This document shows, piece after piece, positions 11,281 through 24,614 of a stretch of 64,000 nucleotides of DNA (position 1 is its first letter; every line of letters begins with the position of its first letter). The notes under the pieces are model-generated. The model did no database searches. It was not told where the DNA came from and worked only from the letters and a program-made list of their open reading frames with translations. A program made the translations under genes and the position numbers. This stretch comes from Nematostella vectensis (Eukaryota; Cnidaria; Anthozoa; Actiniaria; Edwardsiidae): the NCBI RefSeq assembly GCF_932526225.1, contig NC_064046.1:13768408-13832407 (forward strand), in the 5' to 3' direction.

Positions 11281-13053
11281 CTTGAATGCTTGAACTTTAT
11301 TTGGCGTACTCATTTCAACTAATATGGATTATAACCAAAACATGACTATATGGCGGTTTTGTACGTTTACCTTTCTCACAGGCTTGTAGAGCCAGATATA
11401 CGGATGGATGTTAGTAAACGTTTTCGGAGCTAGCTCCTTCTTCAGACAGCGATAAAATAAAACACAATACATCTGCTCATATTTGCAAGTCAAAGTAGAG
11501 CTACGAGCCATAGCGCAGTGCAGACCAGCGATTCAAGACAAAGCAAATCGGACGATGTTAGACTAAGCTGGTTGCAACACAAAGACACAGGGTTCCCATC
11601 GCGGCGTTCTAGTAATCTGTACTCTCCCCACGTAAGGCTGCAGAAACTCTTACTGTTAAGTAGCAGATCGGCACGAGATGAGCTGGCGTTCAAGACACTC
11701 CCAGGACGTTGTCTCTCCCCTCGTTTCCTGCGGGTGCAGTGGCGGATACAGCAGGGGGGGGGGGGGGGGGGGTGAATATCCAACCCCCCTTTTTTAGTAA
11801 AAAAAATGAAAAGTCACTTTGTTTGAAGAAAATAAATGTCTGAGGGACGGGAGGTACTGTCCATGTGCTTTCGCCCGCTTGACTTTGCTGACGCGACAAA
11901 TTGTTAGATCCATGTGATCTATCAAGAACCACTGGATCAGTAATTAGTCGTCTATCTGGCCATTATCAACCCCCCATTTGGAAATCTGGATCCGCCCCCG
12001 GAGTGACTATATCGTAGTATTCCTTTACAATGTAGGACATTTTAAATAGACCAGTTATTAAGTAGAATGGTTTTGGTTAGCGAAAGGTTATTTATTTGTC
12101 TTTTTAGAGTTACTTGCATGTTAGCTACGCAAACACAGTGATAATGGGACTTTCTTTTTAGACTAGTCTGTAACGGTAATGCCTGCCCTTTTGATTTTCT
12201 TTCCATTTGAGAAACTGGCTTTATGCCTTTTGAAGACCCGGCACAAATGGCGCAGGCATTAGTGACCACAAAGCAACTAAAATCGCTTATCAAGCAATAC
12301 TGTCAGTGTTCTACAACATTCATTTATTATGATTATTTTTCTTAACCTTTACCATTGATAACGATTACACAACAGGGCTGGCCCCAAATTAAATGTGCCC
12401 GTACTTACGAGACATTGAATTTAAAGAAATACGATATGATAGCAAAAACATGTATGTACATTATACAGCTTTACCACAGTAAGTAGCAGCAGTTCCTAGC
12501 GGTTAGGAGATTGCGAAAGGAAGAGCATTTACAGCAGACAGACTTCCAGGAGTTAAAGTTAAGTTGCTAATGTCAAGAGGTATTAAAGTGGTTTTCATTA
12601 ACCCGTGAAACAAAGTTTGATAGTCAAAGGGTAATAGTAAGTACAAAAAAATGAACAATTGAATCAGATCACAATAAGGTGTAATACGCTAAAGTGGAGT
12701 TCACGAGTTAATGAAAATCACTCTAGTAGTTAGCATTCTCAATGAACCAGCAAGGCTTACACTCCTTCTGTTTCGTTATAACAAGTCTTCACCAGCAAAG
12801 CTTTGTTTATCTCCCAAAATTAAAACAATACAGAGGGTAGAGCAATGAGAAAAATGTAAAATAAATTGTATATAGCAATATTACTAGATTATTATTATGG
12901 TGTTGGCGTTTAAGAAAATAAAGATAGGTTTGAGCTAAGGCGTTGTGAAGTTCAATGTTTTATTAAGTGTTTGTGATACAATAGTCTAGACTCTCAACAA
13001 GTCTGCAGGAGTTTTTAATTTATAACGATAACTGAACGTTTAGCGTGCACTTA
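11281..13053. other. 3' flank and gene-poor spacer
   Basis: This holds the 3' UTR and poly(A) signal of the DED gene, followed by AT-rich sequence with only short ORFs in unrelated frames. One small transposon-like block lies at about 11738-12005. Nothing else recognisable was found. Confidence 0.6.
11738..12005. mobile_element. MITE-like element with G-run/C-run ends
   Basis: The left end reads AGTGGCGGATACAG followed by a long G run; the right end reads CTGGATCCGCCCCCGGAGT. These form imperfect inverted ends around about 240 bases of noncoding sequence. A hAT-type assignment would be a guess. Confidence 0.45.
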
Positions 13054-13256
13054 AAGCCGCATTATCACAAGTTTACTTCCAGATGGCCGACGGAAACCTC
13101 AAGAGAGTCTAGAATCCGCGATGCCTTACAGGCCATCCGCTCAAAATTATGAGTCGCATCCTCGAAGAAACTTCCGATAGACAATCTTGAAATATTTCCG
13201 TTTAAAATCATCGGAGATTGTTACGTAATCGACCGGAAGTAAACTGGTGACAATAC
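13054..13256. mobile_element. MITE family A, copy 1
   Basis: Ends are inverted repeats of the type GCCGCATTGTCACCAG / CTGGTGACAATGCGGC, with conserved internal blocks CGACGGAAACCTCAA, GGCCATCCGCTC and AAAATCATCGGAGATT. This copy is diverged at both ends. Three further copies occur at 22679, 50469 and 51829. Confidence 0.75.
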
Positions 13257-13347
13257 AGCACAGCACCTATTGCCGCTAGCCTCTTACAGCGGGCTCTTAC
13301 AGCGGGCTTAAAGGTGGCGATGGAGGCTACCCTCGCCGCCTGTGTGC

Positions 13348-13503
13348 CCAGGGGCGTGGCCAGGGGGGCTTGCCCCCCCCCCCCCCCATTTTTAGCAGCC
13401 AAAATTACAGTAAATGTATGATACATTATCTAAAATACAGCGAAAAATGCCTTGATGTCCCTTATGGGCCCCCTCCTGTTAAAAATAATAGCTACGCCGC
13501 TGG
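13348..13503. mobile_element. MITE family B, copy 1 (GGCGTAGC ends)
   Basis: The end CAGCGGCGTAGC on the minus strand, an AACAGGAGGGGGCCC block and a C-run are shared with an opposite-orientation copy at 58601-58733. No coding sequence was seen. Confidence 0.6.
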
Positions 13504-14260
13504 TGCCGATTTACTCCTTGCATAAACAAAATACACGATAACAATCAATAGATCAACAGGCAACAAATCTACGGTGAGATAAACTTACGACTCTTGGTGA
13601 TCGCTCATCGCTTCTTCGCCATCAAAACCCAACAACCAACCACGTGACCTTTGGCGCCATTTGGGCCGCCTGTGGTATCAGAACGCTTATTATAATTAGT
13701 CCGGTCGCTTAGTGTTTCAATCTATACATAGCGGACAAAAGCACCAAACTTAGCACAAAGATAGCCAAGAGGATGTTAATTAATATTGAGACCGGTGCCC
13801 AACGGTACCACTTGAGGATTTCGCGTAATAACGGAATAAAAATTAGAAGAAAGCGTCCATCACGGGCTCCCTGTGGTTAAATAAAAAAGACCTTGTATTT
13901 CCAAAACTAAGGCGAAATATTTGGTTGTTTTATTCTAGTAGGTGGTCGCGAGCAGGCAGCGGTGATATCCGCTTCCGATAGCTATATTATTTAGGATTTT
14001 TTGTTTTGTTTTGTTTTCTGTAAACCTTATATTGCTCTTCTTATCTAGTACACTGAAACGGCACTTTGCCATTTGAAAGGAATCGTTAAAGCGCGATTGT
14101 TCTTTTTTGCCGCTCCAACCGAAATGTAAACAAACATTTTATGCCTTTTTTATGCGGGCGGAGAATTGCATTGTCCAGTTTAGCAGTATGTAGTTTATTT
14201 ATATCCTTTGAAATATTATAATTTTTACTTTTAGAATCTACTGCCGTTCGGAACAAGATA

Positions 14261-14866
14261 ATGGAGGGGATAAACAAAAGAATAAGGAGAAAGGAAGAAG
14301 AAGTAAACGCCCAACAACAGCGACTGGCATTATTGGGGGGGTTGAAGTTTTTTGTCGGAAAATCAATACAAAAAATTAACTGTGAACTACAACCGTTAGA
14401 AAATGGCGGCCTCGTCCTCTCGATAAGCTCTACTATCACAAAAGAAGTTAACAAATATCTAGGACCATATCACCCTGCAAATCTGCTTGTCTTCCAACGG
14501 TACATACGGATAACGAATAAAAATTTTCGATGTAGTCGAATCTGGACAATTTGATCTTTCTGCAAGCGTCGACGAGAAGAGTGATAAAGTTATTCAACTT
14601 GTCTCGAAGCTGGATAGCGATGTTTATACCACTTGTCGAGGCCTGGATGATCACATATACAACGATCTGAATTCTAAGATCGGATATCTACCGAAGAGCC
14701 TCTTTTCTAAAGATTGGCCTATGCCAATAAAGAGGCATGTCAAATGCAAAATATGGTTGCCCCAACGCAGACAAAACAAGCAGCAAGTAACATGTCTCCC
14801 TTGCCGCGGCTTAAAAAAGGAAATGTCATCCTTAAGCGTCGTAGTCAGCAACGCCACTTTAGCATA
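14261..14866 (+). pseudogene. Unrecognised broken ORF, plus strand, inside the 5.2-kb element
   Basis: An open frame from the ATG at 14261 starts with a basic, coiled-coil-like stretch (MEGINKRIRRKEEEV) and stops near 14554. A second open frame, shifted by one base, continues from about 14526 to 14866 (VVESGQFDLSASVDE and later KDWPMPIKRHVKCK). The pair looks like one protein of about 200 residues broken by a frameshift. No family was recognised. Confidence 0.4.
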
Positions 14867-15894
14867 AGAAGAAGTACGGAAAGCAGGCATTGCATTGGTT
14901 TCCTAAGTCCACAGGTAGCCCAGGCAATGGTTGCTTGTCGTAGCTCGGAATTCGGCTGAGATCGGTCGAGTAAAGCGTTTTTTTTGTGTGTGTGAAATGT
15001 TGTCAATAAAATTGCCTTAGAACTTAGAACATGCCTTGTTGTTGTCAAATTCACGTGTAATAAACGATTTGCTGGGGTTTTCTCAACGGAATTTATGACT
15101 TCTCTCTCCCTACTAAAGAAAGATACAAGGTTGGAGGCGCCATTTTCGGTAGCACTCAAATACCGTCGAAATTCGAGAGGAAAAAACAACAAACTAAATA
15201 TTTTTATCTCGCAGACCTATGCCAGGGTACACTTACATTCGATATGTGGCAAAACATCCGAGCTAAACTATTTTCCCCTCCCCCTAGCCGTATTTTAAAA
15301 CGAGAAAGCAGCCGCAAGCATCCTTGACCGATGCCGTTGGACAATTAGTTACGCTTGACCGCGCTGGGAAGGAGAGAAACTATATTACCCTCCCCGCCAG
15401 GTGGGAAAATGTCGCGCTCGGCCGGTCCAGGAACTAATAGGGCAAACTATTTTACCCTCCCTACCAAAGAGAGCAAACTTCGCGCTCTGCCATTGTTAGG
15501 CCATCCAATCCGAACGCGAGTTGACCAAGACTCTCCAGTGGAAAACCCGCGATGCTGTCAACGGCGCATTACTGACTGTAGTAGATACGGATTTCACACT
15601 TTTTCACGATCTCAAATTCAGTATTATCAGTTTGCGGAGCGAGATTGTCCGGAATTCAACATAAACAGGTAAGTTTTAAGGTGACAGCATTTTTTATTTT
15701 TAAATCTGAAGTATAAACTCGGCTAAGACGAACAACAGAGAAGGCGAAGAGACGGACTCAGATTGCAATCCTTCGAATTTTGTTTGTAGGTAGCACACTC
15801 GAATCTTTTGAAGACTTTCTTCACAAATGGAAAGCGCGATGTGAGTCTCAAAATCGCTGTAGGACATCACTAGGTAAGTAATATTAATCTTGAT

Positions 15895-17285
15895 AAACAT
15901 TTCCTGCTATTCCACTTGAACACAGAATTTTTGTTGTTTTACCAAGTTGAAGATCTTGCTCTTTCATTCCTAATATAAACACTTTGACACGGGTCCTACA
16001 CAACTTGCATAAAAGTTCGTTGAATATTCTCTGTAAAACTGATTTATCCCCCTCTATGTGCATCATTCTCAGGCATTCGATAAATTCGTCGTGAAGGTTC
16101 TCATCTCTATATACATTGTTAAACACAATCTCCAAAAAGCCAGAAGGATTCGATCGAAAACCCTGCGCACGGTCCACGCTCGTACAGCTTCATCAGCACT
16201 TTTAAGAAAAGGGAGCATTTCATCTTTAAAAATGGAAAGACCACCCTCGTTCAAATGAACACTCAGCTCTTTTGGAAGTCCTTCAAAAGATTCACGCCTC
16301 ATTCTAACAAGGATAGATAATTCCTTTTTCAAGGAGTCCTTGTTTTTTCTGTAACTTTGACAGTCCCTTTTTATAGTATTCTTCTTCAGCTTTATCATTC
16401 GGTATAGGGCGGTATTTTCCTCATTGATATTATATAATTTTTTTTCATCCAGAACCCCAAGCTTTTGGTTGTAGTGACGAGTGTGAGCAAAGCCGTAAAC
16501 TGCCTCTCTAACACAAGACAATAGCGATACTTGGTCGTCTCTTTTTGCCTTTTTCTCTGACGTTTTCTGAAAATAAACTCAGTCCAAGGCTTCTTCTTCA
16601 CCCAACAATGAGCGAAACGAGCTTTACGCTCGCTTTTGTTTTTATACTTTGCAAATGTTTCCTTAGCTGTATCTATCAGGTCCTCGATCGTATCGTCTAA
16701 CAAATCGTTCAATCCAGTTTCAAACTCAAGTAAACAATCTCGTAGGGCGGCCCTGGTCTCAAAAAAATTAATGTCTTTAGTATTCTGCATTTTTCCTTGG
16801 TAAATTTAAGAAGCGCCTCTCTTTGTTCGTCTAGTTCAAAGCAAAAGTCTTCAACATGTTCTTGTTGTTTTCTTTTTTTTTTGCAGTACCGTTCGTCGAT
16901 GTTTTCCTTTTCTTTGCACGGTTTTCATCTTTCCTTTCTCCACTTTCTGACTCAGACGAGTTGTCGCTAAGACCGTCCATTTCATTTCGCTGCTCATCTC
17001 CTCGCTTTCTTCTTGTTCTTCTTCATATGTTGCTACTCCGTCTTCAATCTTTTCTCTCTCATCTTTGAAACTTTTCGCAACATCGCAACTCTCCTTTGTG
17101 TCACATGTGCTGACCGTACTGTCAGTATCAGGGTCGCTCAGAGTCGAGTCTTCATCTTCACTTTCACTTTCTATTTCATCTGGAAGGGCCAACCATATCC
17201 ATTTGTAGTTTGACTTTTTTCGAGACCATTTTCCAGCATTCACAACCACAAATTTCTCTTCGTCGACAAACTCAAGAGCCGCCAT
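15895..17285 (-). pseudogene. Unrecognised broken ORF, minus strand, inside the 5.2-kb element
   Basis: The frame begins at 17285 with MAALEFVDEEKFVVVNAGKW, followed by an acidic Asp/Glu/Ser-rich and then Lys/Arg-rich region. Coding-like sequence continues to about 15895 but switches frame near 16850, 16790, 16520 and 16150. Charged, helical segments such as KDEMLPFLKSADEAVRAW and a C-terminal VFILGMKEQDLQLGKTTKI can be read. At least four frame changes make it a decayed gene of about 460 residues. No family was recognised. Confidence 0.45.
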
Positions 17286-18868
17286 TGAAGATGAAAACTA
17301 GCCTGACAGCAGAGCGCGCGCGTTGCTAGGATACGTGCGCGCTAGCCAATCAGAGGCTACTCTAAAAATAACTGCTTGTTCTAAAAATAGTTTTCACGGA
17401 CGTCATCATTGGAACATACCCTAATACGGGGGATTCGTTCTCTTATATAATGGTCTCTTGATATAATATATTATCAGAATATATAAGTGGAAGCTGTTGA
17501 AAATGGTACGTACCTTTTTTGTGATGTCCAAGCTCCACAATGCGCATGAGACACATGCGCTTGAGAGATTTCGGGAATGAGACTATCCTTTAACCGATTT
17601 TTACTAAAGGACAGAGTTTTAGAGGTTTTTTCTAAGGCGCGGAATCAGTGATCGGCAGACCGTTATTGTAATAAAGGAAAAAGGTCATTCTGAAATAAAC
17701 TGAAAGAAACTTTTCAGAATGATGCGCGTACGCTAGCTTGTATGCAGGGTCCGCTGGGATTTCTTTTCCAAACAGAAGATTTTTCCTTCGACGGTGCTAT
17801 AAACAAGTGTACAAAAACACTAGTGTCAACGGTACTAGCGTCAACCATAGGAGGACACGTTTAGGCCCAAACCTGACCGAGCCAGAATTATTCTATGTAA
17901 GTTATAAACGATCAGATGGTTTTAAGCGCCATACCCGTAAACGCCAGCCATCACTGCCGATCTATATACTGGCCGCTTTGGCCCGTAACTAGCATGGGGT
18001 AGAGCGAGGCTCTCGCCTCGGAAACAATTGTGATAATTTGATTTAAAAAATAACATCATGCGGTAATGGAAAGAGCCACCACTGCCGATCTCTAGCCGCT
18101 TTGGCCTGTAACTAGCATGGGGTAGAGCGAGGCTCTCGCCTCGGAAACAATTGCGATAATTTGATTTAAAAAATAACATAGGGCCGTAATGGAAAGATAA
18201 ACAAATGATCCGAGTTGTCATGTATATTTTTCCAACGCACAACAGGCTATGAAAAATCTCCCTCATCGGTAGCTGATTTTTCCTGGTGATGGGCCTATTA
18301 ATTACAGCCGCGCTGGTTGAATCAAAGCTCTGTAACCCTTAATATAAAGCTTAGACAGCTCATTAAAAGAAAATTTCTGGTGAAATTCATGTGCACCACC
18401 TATTGTGCTTATTTGATGGACGAAAATTAGTCATATTTTTATTATATTGATATGTTAGATGGGTATAAAAAAGAGCCTGGGTTCCAGTAGATTTCCTTAT
18501 TCTTCAAATGTAGCTTTTTATAGCTATTTATGCGTTTTTTTTTTTGTCCGGAATTCGATAGAGTACAGCTTAAATGATAGAAATCGTTTTCAGATATGTG
18601 CATTTTTATCTTTTTTTGCCTCGTGAAAAGGTATGAAAATCTCACCACAGGATACCCGCCAGACCAGATTTCTAAAAAAAGAATTGCTCTTTATCTATGA
18701 ATCCGCTAATGGTACCGGTGGGCACCGGTCTCGATATTAATTACAATCTCATAGGCTATAATTATATCAAATTTGGTGCTTTTGTCCGCTGTGTATAGAT
18801 TGAGCTCTTTTTGTGCGCTAAGCGACCCGACTAAATAAATACCTCATACGAGCATTGTTCAGAACCAC

Positions 18869-20498
18869 TCTATTTCAACTTATTTTGTGTAAAATCACTT
18901 AGTGGTTATTTGAAATTAATCGTGAAACCATTAAGTTTTGCTATGAATTTAGTGATTTTTCATTTAACTGTCTAGTGCGCATAAAACCTACGTTGTTTTG
19001 GTGCATTCTGACAAAAATAAATCACAAAAACAAAAAAGGAAGCATGCTGTTGGCATGCTCTCCAGGCGGAGATTGGTAGATAAAGTTTTCCAAGTGCAAT
19101 GAAGTCTAGGGTCAAGAATTTCAATTAATTCTTGTTTTTTTTAATTCCATTACTCGGGCTACCTGTGGAGGTTTCAGTTTTCAATCTATCAGTCTATCAT
19201 CACCGAGTAATGAAATTCAATAATAAAACTGGTGAAGTACTTGTCCCGTTTGACATGGAATAGAAAGGCTTGTCAAAGGTCTCATCAGACTATATTTCGT
19301 TCGCACTCCTCACGCGAAGGTACTTACAATTTCTGGAACGAAAGAGTTTGTTTACTTCAAAGGTAAGAGAAGATGTCTACTCCATATCAAATCTAACAGG
19401 GCCAGTGTTGCATAACTAGTGATGTGTTTTTTCTCGCCCCTGCTGTCGTAAACTCTTTCTTCCCCAATAAGGCTTCAGAGCATCCGCAACCTACAACATG
19501 TTAGCTTTACATGTTGTGTATTTGATGCACCCCATTCAAAGGGCCAGCCACCATTTAGCGACCGCGCTCTTCTCAGTACATTTACTGCACGAAACCAATA
19601 AAAAAGATCATTTAAGTCAGCAGGTCGACTTGTACCGCCCTGTGATGGGGCTAAGTTGAGCCTTGAGATTTTTCATCTTTTTAACTTATCTATTAGCTTT
19701 GGTGTAGTGTTACTTTCGGTAAATTATCTGTTCGAAAGTAAGGTCCCCTAAACACTTTCGAAAAAGTCAGCAAGATCAATGAAAATTTCGATCACATTAA
19801 TTAAATCCCCCATAATTTGCAAGGACTTCTAGCTGATAAAGCGCTAGAAATTTAGAAACTTTGGAATTCCTGCTACCTTTTTTCAAAACTTTAGGACTGG
19901 TACTTTAACACCTGAAAATTCCGCTGCAGCTTTTAGAAGGGAAGAAAACGTATATTTTTTTTCAACTTTCTCCAAGTTCTAAACCTTCTCTCCCACCTAT
20001 TAATTTCGAAAAAATAATTTTCCCCGAGGACTTTGAATGTTGTATATCGACTTCTCTTAATTTTTTCGAACAATCAGTAGTTTTTTTTTTTAAACCTGAA
20101 CTTTTCGAGCGAAAAAACAATGGAACCCAATTCCCTAAAATTCAACATGGGTGCAGCCCTATTGAAAATTATGTTGGATTTAAAAATCCGTTTTTGACTT
20201 ATGATATCGTACATCAGAACCGCTATTAATTAAACAAAAATGGTTGTCATTTCAGAACGGATGACTCTTTTACTTTTAATAAATAAAAACGTACGTAAAG
20301 TCTGTGAGGTCAATGGGTCAGTTTGTCCTGACAAGAAGCAGTGGACTTATTGTCATTCAATGATAATTGTTTCCATTGACTTGTTTCATTGGGTCAATAG
20401 GTCAGTTTCTCTTGTCAGGCAGTGAACTTGTAATTCTATTGTCTTAATAATTATTCCTTAATTATTCCTTGTAATATTCGTTTTTACTGAAAGCAGAC
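18869..20498. other. Upstream flank of the SLC22 gene
   Basis: AT-rich sequence without supported coding regions. A roughly 36-base segment is imperfectly duplicated at 20311-20345 and 20393-20427. The promoter and leader of the transporter presumably lie here, but no motif could be assigned. Confidence 0.5.
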
Positions 20499-23400
20499 AT
20501 GGATGACATAAAAACGAAAACGTCAAAAACCAAAGCTCATAACCGGATGTTTGATGACGTATTTGATCACGTGAACCAGTTCAGTCGTTACCAGGCCCTG
20601 GTGTACCACGGTGTGAACGCATTGTGTATATTCCCAATGGCACTACCGTACTCGAATGTCCTGTGGGCGATGGGAATCCCAGAATACCACTGCGCAGACT
20701 CTAACACGACGTGCCTTCCCAGTGAGTGCTGTCACAACTGTACGTCGTACGCTTACGATGGGCCCTTCTTCAGCACTGCGTCTGAGGTCGGTAATACACC
20801 TATCCAGGGGAGTGTGTGGAGAAAAACGCAGTGTTGGGTCCAAAGTAGTAATTCTGACAATGGATCAAAGTTCAAATTGCACTCGCAGAATACATGTGTC
20901 GCGGGCTGCATTTCTTGGTCGAAAAAAGATTTTTAAATTGTGAATTGAATAATACTCATCCAAGGAGAGGGGGAAGAGGAGTTTCTTTGCTATTAGGAGC
21001 TCACCAGCACAAATATATCTCTTCAAACAACTTACTTTTATCGACATCTCCCCTCCCCGAAAAAAGGGTTGACATCCCTCGTCCTTGCCCGCAATCAAAC
21101 TTTCCTTATTTTGTTTTTACTACGACGCACGCTAGTGGGCCACATTGAAAATTTTCTTAAGGAACCAAGGGAAATACGAGGAACGTATTATCTGACATAT
21201 GCTTCGCTTGGTTGCAAAGCAAAGATTCTTTATGGCACATCATAGTACAACGGATTCATCATATTACATGAGGTCATGTCAATCAGCTGTGATTCTCTGA
21301 TGATAATTGGTTAGCTTTCTTAAAACTTTCTATTTGTGGTTACGGTAGCGCGCGTCGTAAGGTATACTTTGTATTTGTGGTTACGGTAGCGCGCGTCGTA
21401 TGGTATACTTTGTATTAGTGGTTACGGTAGCGCGCGTTGCATGGTATACTTTGTATTAGTGGTTACGGTAGCGCGCGTTGCATGGTATACTTTGTATTAG
21501 TGGTTACGGTAGCGCGCGTCGTATGGTATGCTTTGTATTAGTGTTTACGGTAGCGCGCGTCGTATGATATACTTTGTATTAGTGGTTACGGTAGCGCGCG
21601 TTGCATGGTATACTTTGTATTAGTGGTTACGGTAGCGCGCGTCGTATGGTATACTTTGTATTAGTGGTTACGGTAGCGCGCGTCGTATGGTATACTTTGT
21701 ATTAGTGGTTACGGTAGCGCGCGTCGTATGGTATACTTTGTATTTGTGGCCACGGTAGCTCGCGTCGTATGGTATGCTTTGTATTTGTGGCCACGGTAGC
21801 GCGCGCCGTATGGTATACTTTGTATTAGTGGTTACGGTAGCGCGCGTCGCATGGTAATCTTTCTATTTGTGGTCACGGTATCGCGTGTCGCATGGTTATC
21901 TTTGTATTTGTGGTCACGGTAGCGCGTGTCGCATTGTAAACTTTGTATTTGTGGTTACGGTAGCGCGTCGCATGGTAAACTTTTTATTTGTGGTCACGGT
22001 AGCGCGCATCGCATGGTAAACTTTCTATTTGTGGTCACGGTAGCGCGTGTCGCATGGTAAACTTTCTATTTGTGGTCACGGTAGCGCGTGTCGCATTTTA
22101 AACTTTGTATTAGTGGTTACGGTAGCACGCGTCGTATGGTATACTTTGTATTAGTGGTTACGGTAGCGCGCGTCGTATGGTATACTTTGTATTTGTGGCC
22201 ACGGTAGCTCGCGTCGTATGGTATGCTTTGTATTTGTGGCCACGGTAGCTCGCGTCGTATGGTATACTTTGTATTTGTGGTTACGGTAGCGCGTGTCGCA
22301 TGACAAACTTTCTACTTGTGGTCACGGTAGCGCGCGTCGCATGGTATATACATGGCCAGTGTTGCGCGTCGCACCACAATAAACTTAACATCGTTTTCCT
22401 ATCCTTGTTTCCACAGTGGAACTTGATTTGCGAGAAAGCTCACTTTTCCGCTGCCGTTCAGATGACAATGTTCGTAGGAATGCTCTTCACAGCTATCGTC
22501 GTTGGACCTCTCTCGGATAGATTCGGTCGTAAGATCTGCGTCTTCGCCTCGATGGCAGTTCTGGTAACCTCTTCACTCAGTCCCTTCTCTTCTCCCATCT
22601 TGTTTTAATGATAACTCAGTGAATCAGGCTTCGCTCATATGTCAAGATTTATTTTAAACGCAGTGGCGAAATGCCGAACACACATTGTCACCAGTTTACT
22701 TCCGGAGGTCCGACGGAAACCTCAACCGTTAAAAGATAAAAGAATCTATTAAAATCCGAGATATCAAACAGGCCATCCGCTCTAAATTATCAATCACATC
22801 CTCAAAGAAACTTTCAATAAACACACTGCTTTCAATATTTTGAAATATTTTTCGCGTTTTCCGTTAAAAATCATCGGAGATTGTTAAGTAATCGACCGGA
22901 AGTAAACTGGTGACAATGCGGCTTTTATGCCCGACAGTTTCCAATTTATTAAAAAAACAAGTTAATATTGGACCTAGTAAGTTCAAAGTATTCTATATTT
23001 GCTGAGAAAGGGCAAGCTAATCTGAATTGAGCTTTGTTGAATTGAGCTTTGTATAGAATCGTAATTTTAGTGACACCGAAATTTTCTAAATCATGCGTCA
23101 GTTCACAGCTTACGACAATATCACCGTAAATTGTAGCCCCCTCTTCCTTGCTTGTATACACAGATAAAATCGCTATCAAAGTTGTCACTCGCGAATTTTA
23201 TCTGCTACAAATGTCGGGAAAGGTCTGGACTGTCGGGCATATAGCCACTGCGTATTTTTAGGTGTAAACTTTTTCGGGGCAGGGACTGTAAACTGTGTAA
23301 AGCGTGTCAATTCGTTACTGTATTTTTACCTCGGCGGCCAGAAAATGCATTAATTTGAAACAAAAGGCACCATTTGGTTATAACCTTTTGCCAAGAAATA

Positions 23401-24515
23401 AGATAAATGTTTCGAATAAACCCTTTTCAAAGCCAATATCGTATTTTGAAAACCATCTGAAACCCCCTTTTTTGCCATTTGGTCCATTTGGTGTATCTAA
23501 ATTCCTCGGTGTCCTTACTATCGATTTTTGAATTCATCCCTACAGTTTTTAGCCTCCCTTGGATCGTCATTTGCCAACTCCGTTTGGCTGTTTGGCTCTC
23601 TAAGGTTTCTCGTGGGCTGTGGAGTGTTGGGGGTTTTGCTTCCTCAGTACACACACAGCCTAGAGATACTGGGACCGAAGTTGCGGACGTATGGAGCTAA
23701 CATGGTCGAGGTCTTTTGGATAACGAGCGCGATGTTATCCTTGATGGTGGCGTACTTTATAAGGGAATGGAGGACCCTGCTTTGGGTGTCTTCACTCTCG
23801 TGCCTCGGGCTTTTCCCGTTTTACAGGTTTGTCTTTCCTATTTTACAAGTTTTTTTCTCGTATTATTACAGGTTTATCTTTAATATTTTTCAAGCCTGTT
23901 TTTCTAGACGCTTACAGTTTCGAAACCTTTTATACAAGAGTAATTCCCAGGTCCCCTCGATGGCTTGTCGCTAATGGTCTACTGGATGAAGCACTTGAGA
24001 TCCTTATGAAATTTGGCGGGAAGAAAGACAAGCCTGTAGACCCTGTGAAATTGCGGGCCTTACTCGAGGAAGTGCGTGCGTGCCAGCTTGCCAAGGAGGC
24101 GAAAGAGAGGCACACGCCTGTGGATCTATACCGGACACCAAAGATGCGAAAATGGACTGCTATTCTGAGTTACAATTGGTAATTGATTTGGAATAACTTG
24201 TAACAGATAAACGAAACTGGTGTGATATAAGCAGTTCGCAATTACAAAACAAAATATTACGAGAACGCAAGCGTTTTGTTTTTAGCCCAGCAAATCAGTT
24301 GTCGCACGCACATGATTTTTCCCGCCATTAGTTTTGGCGCGCATGTCTCACGACCAAATGTGGTGTTAAGTGTTTGTAAGTTCTGCAGATAGTATTACTT
24401 TAACAAATTTGGACTCCTTATTCTAAACCATATATTGATCTGTAGTATTTCTCAATAAAATAAACCCATGCGTTGGCGGACCCAGTCACACTGAAGGAAG
24501 ACATAAAAAGGGTGG

Positions 24516-24614
<99 letters not shown>

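Larger units (their letters stand above)
13670..18868. mobile_element. 5.2-kb decayed DNA transposon-like element with about 140-bp terminal inverted repeats
   Basis: Sequence at 13670-13812 reappears inverted at 18710-18868. Shared blocks include GCGGACAAAAGCACCAAA, a rearranged GGTCGCTTAG block and GAGACCGGTGCCCA. Between the ends lie two convergent sets of broken reading frames (plus at 14261-14866, minus at 15895-17285). There is also an internal direct duplication of about 115 bases (17946-18060 and 18077-18190). No transposase family was recognised and no clear target-site duplication was found, so element identity is inferred from the ends and decayed frames. Confidence 0.55.
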
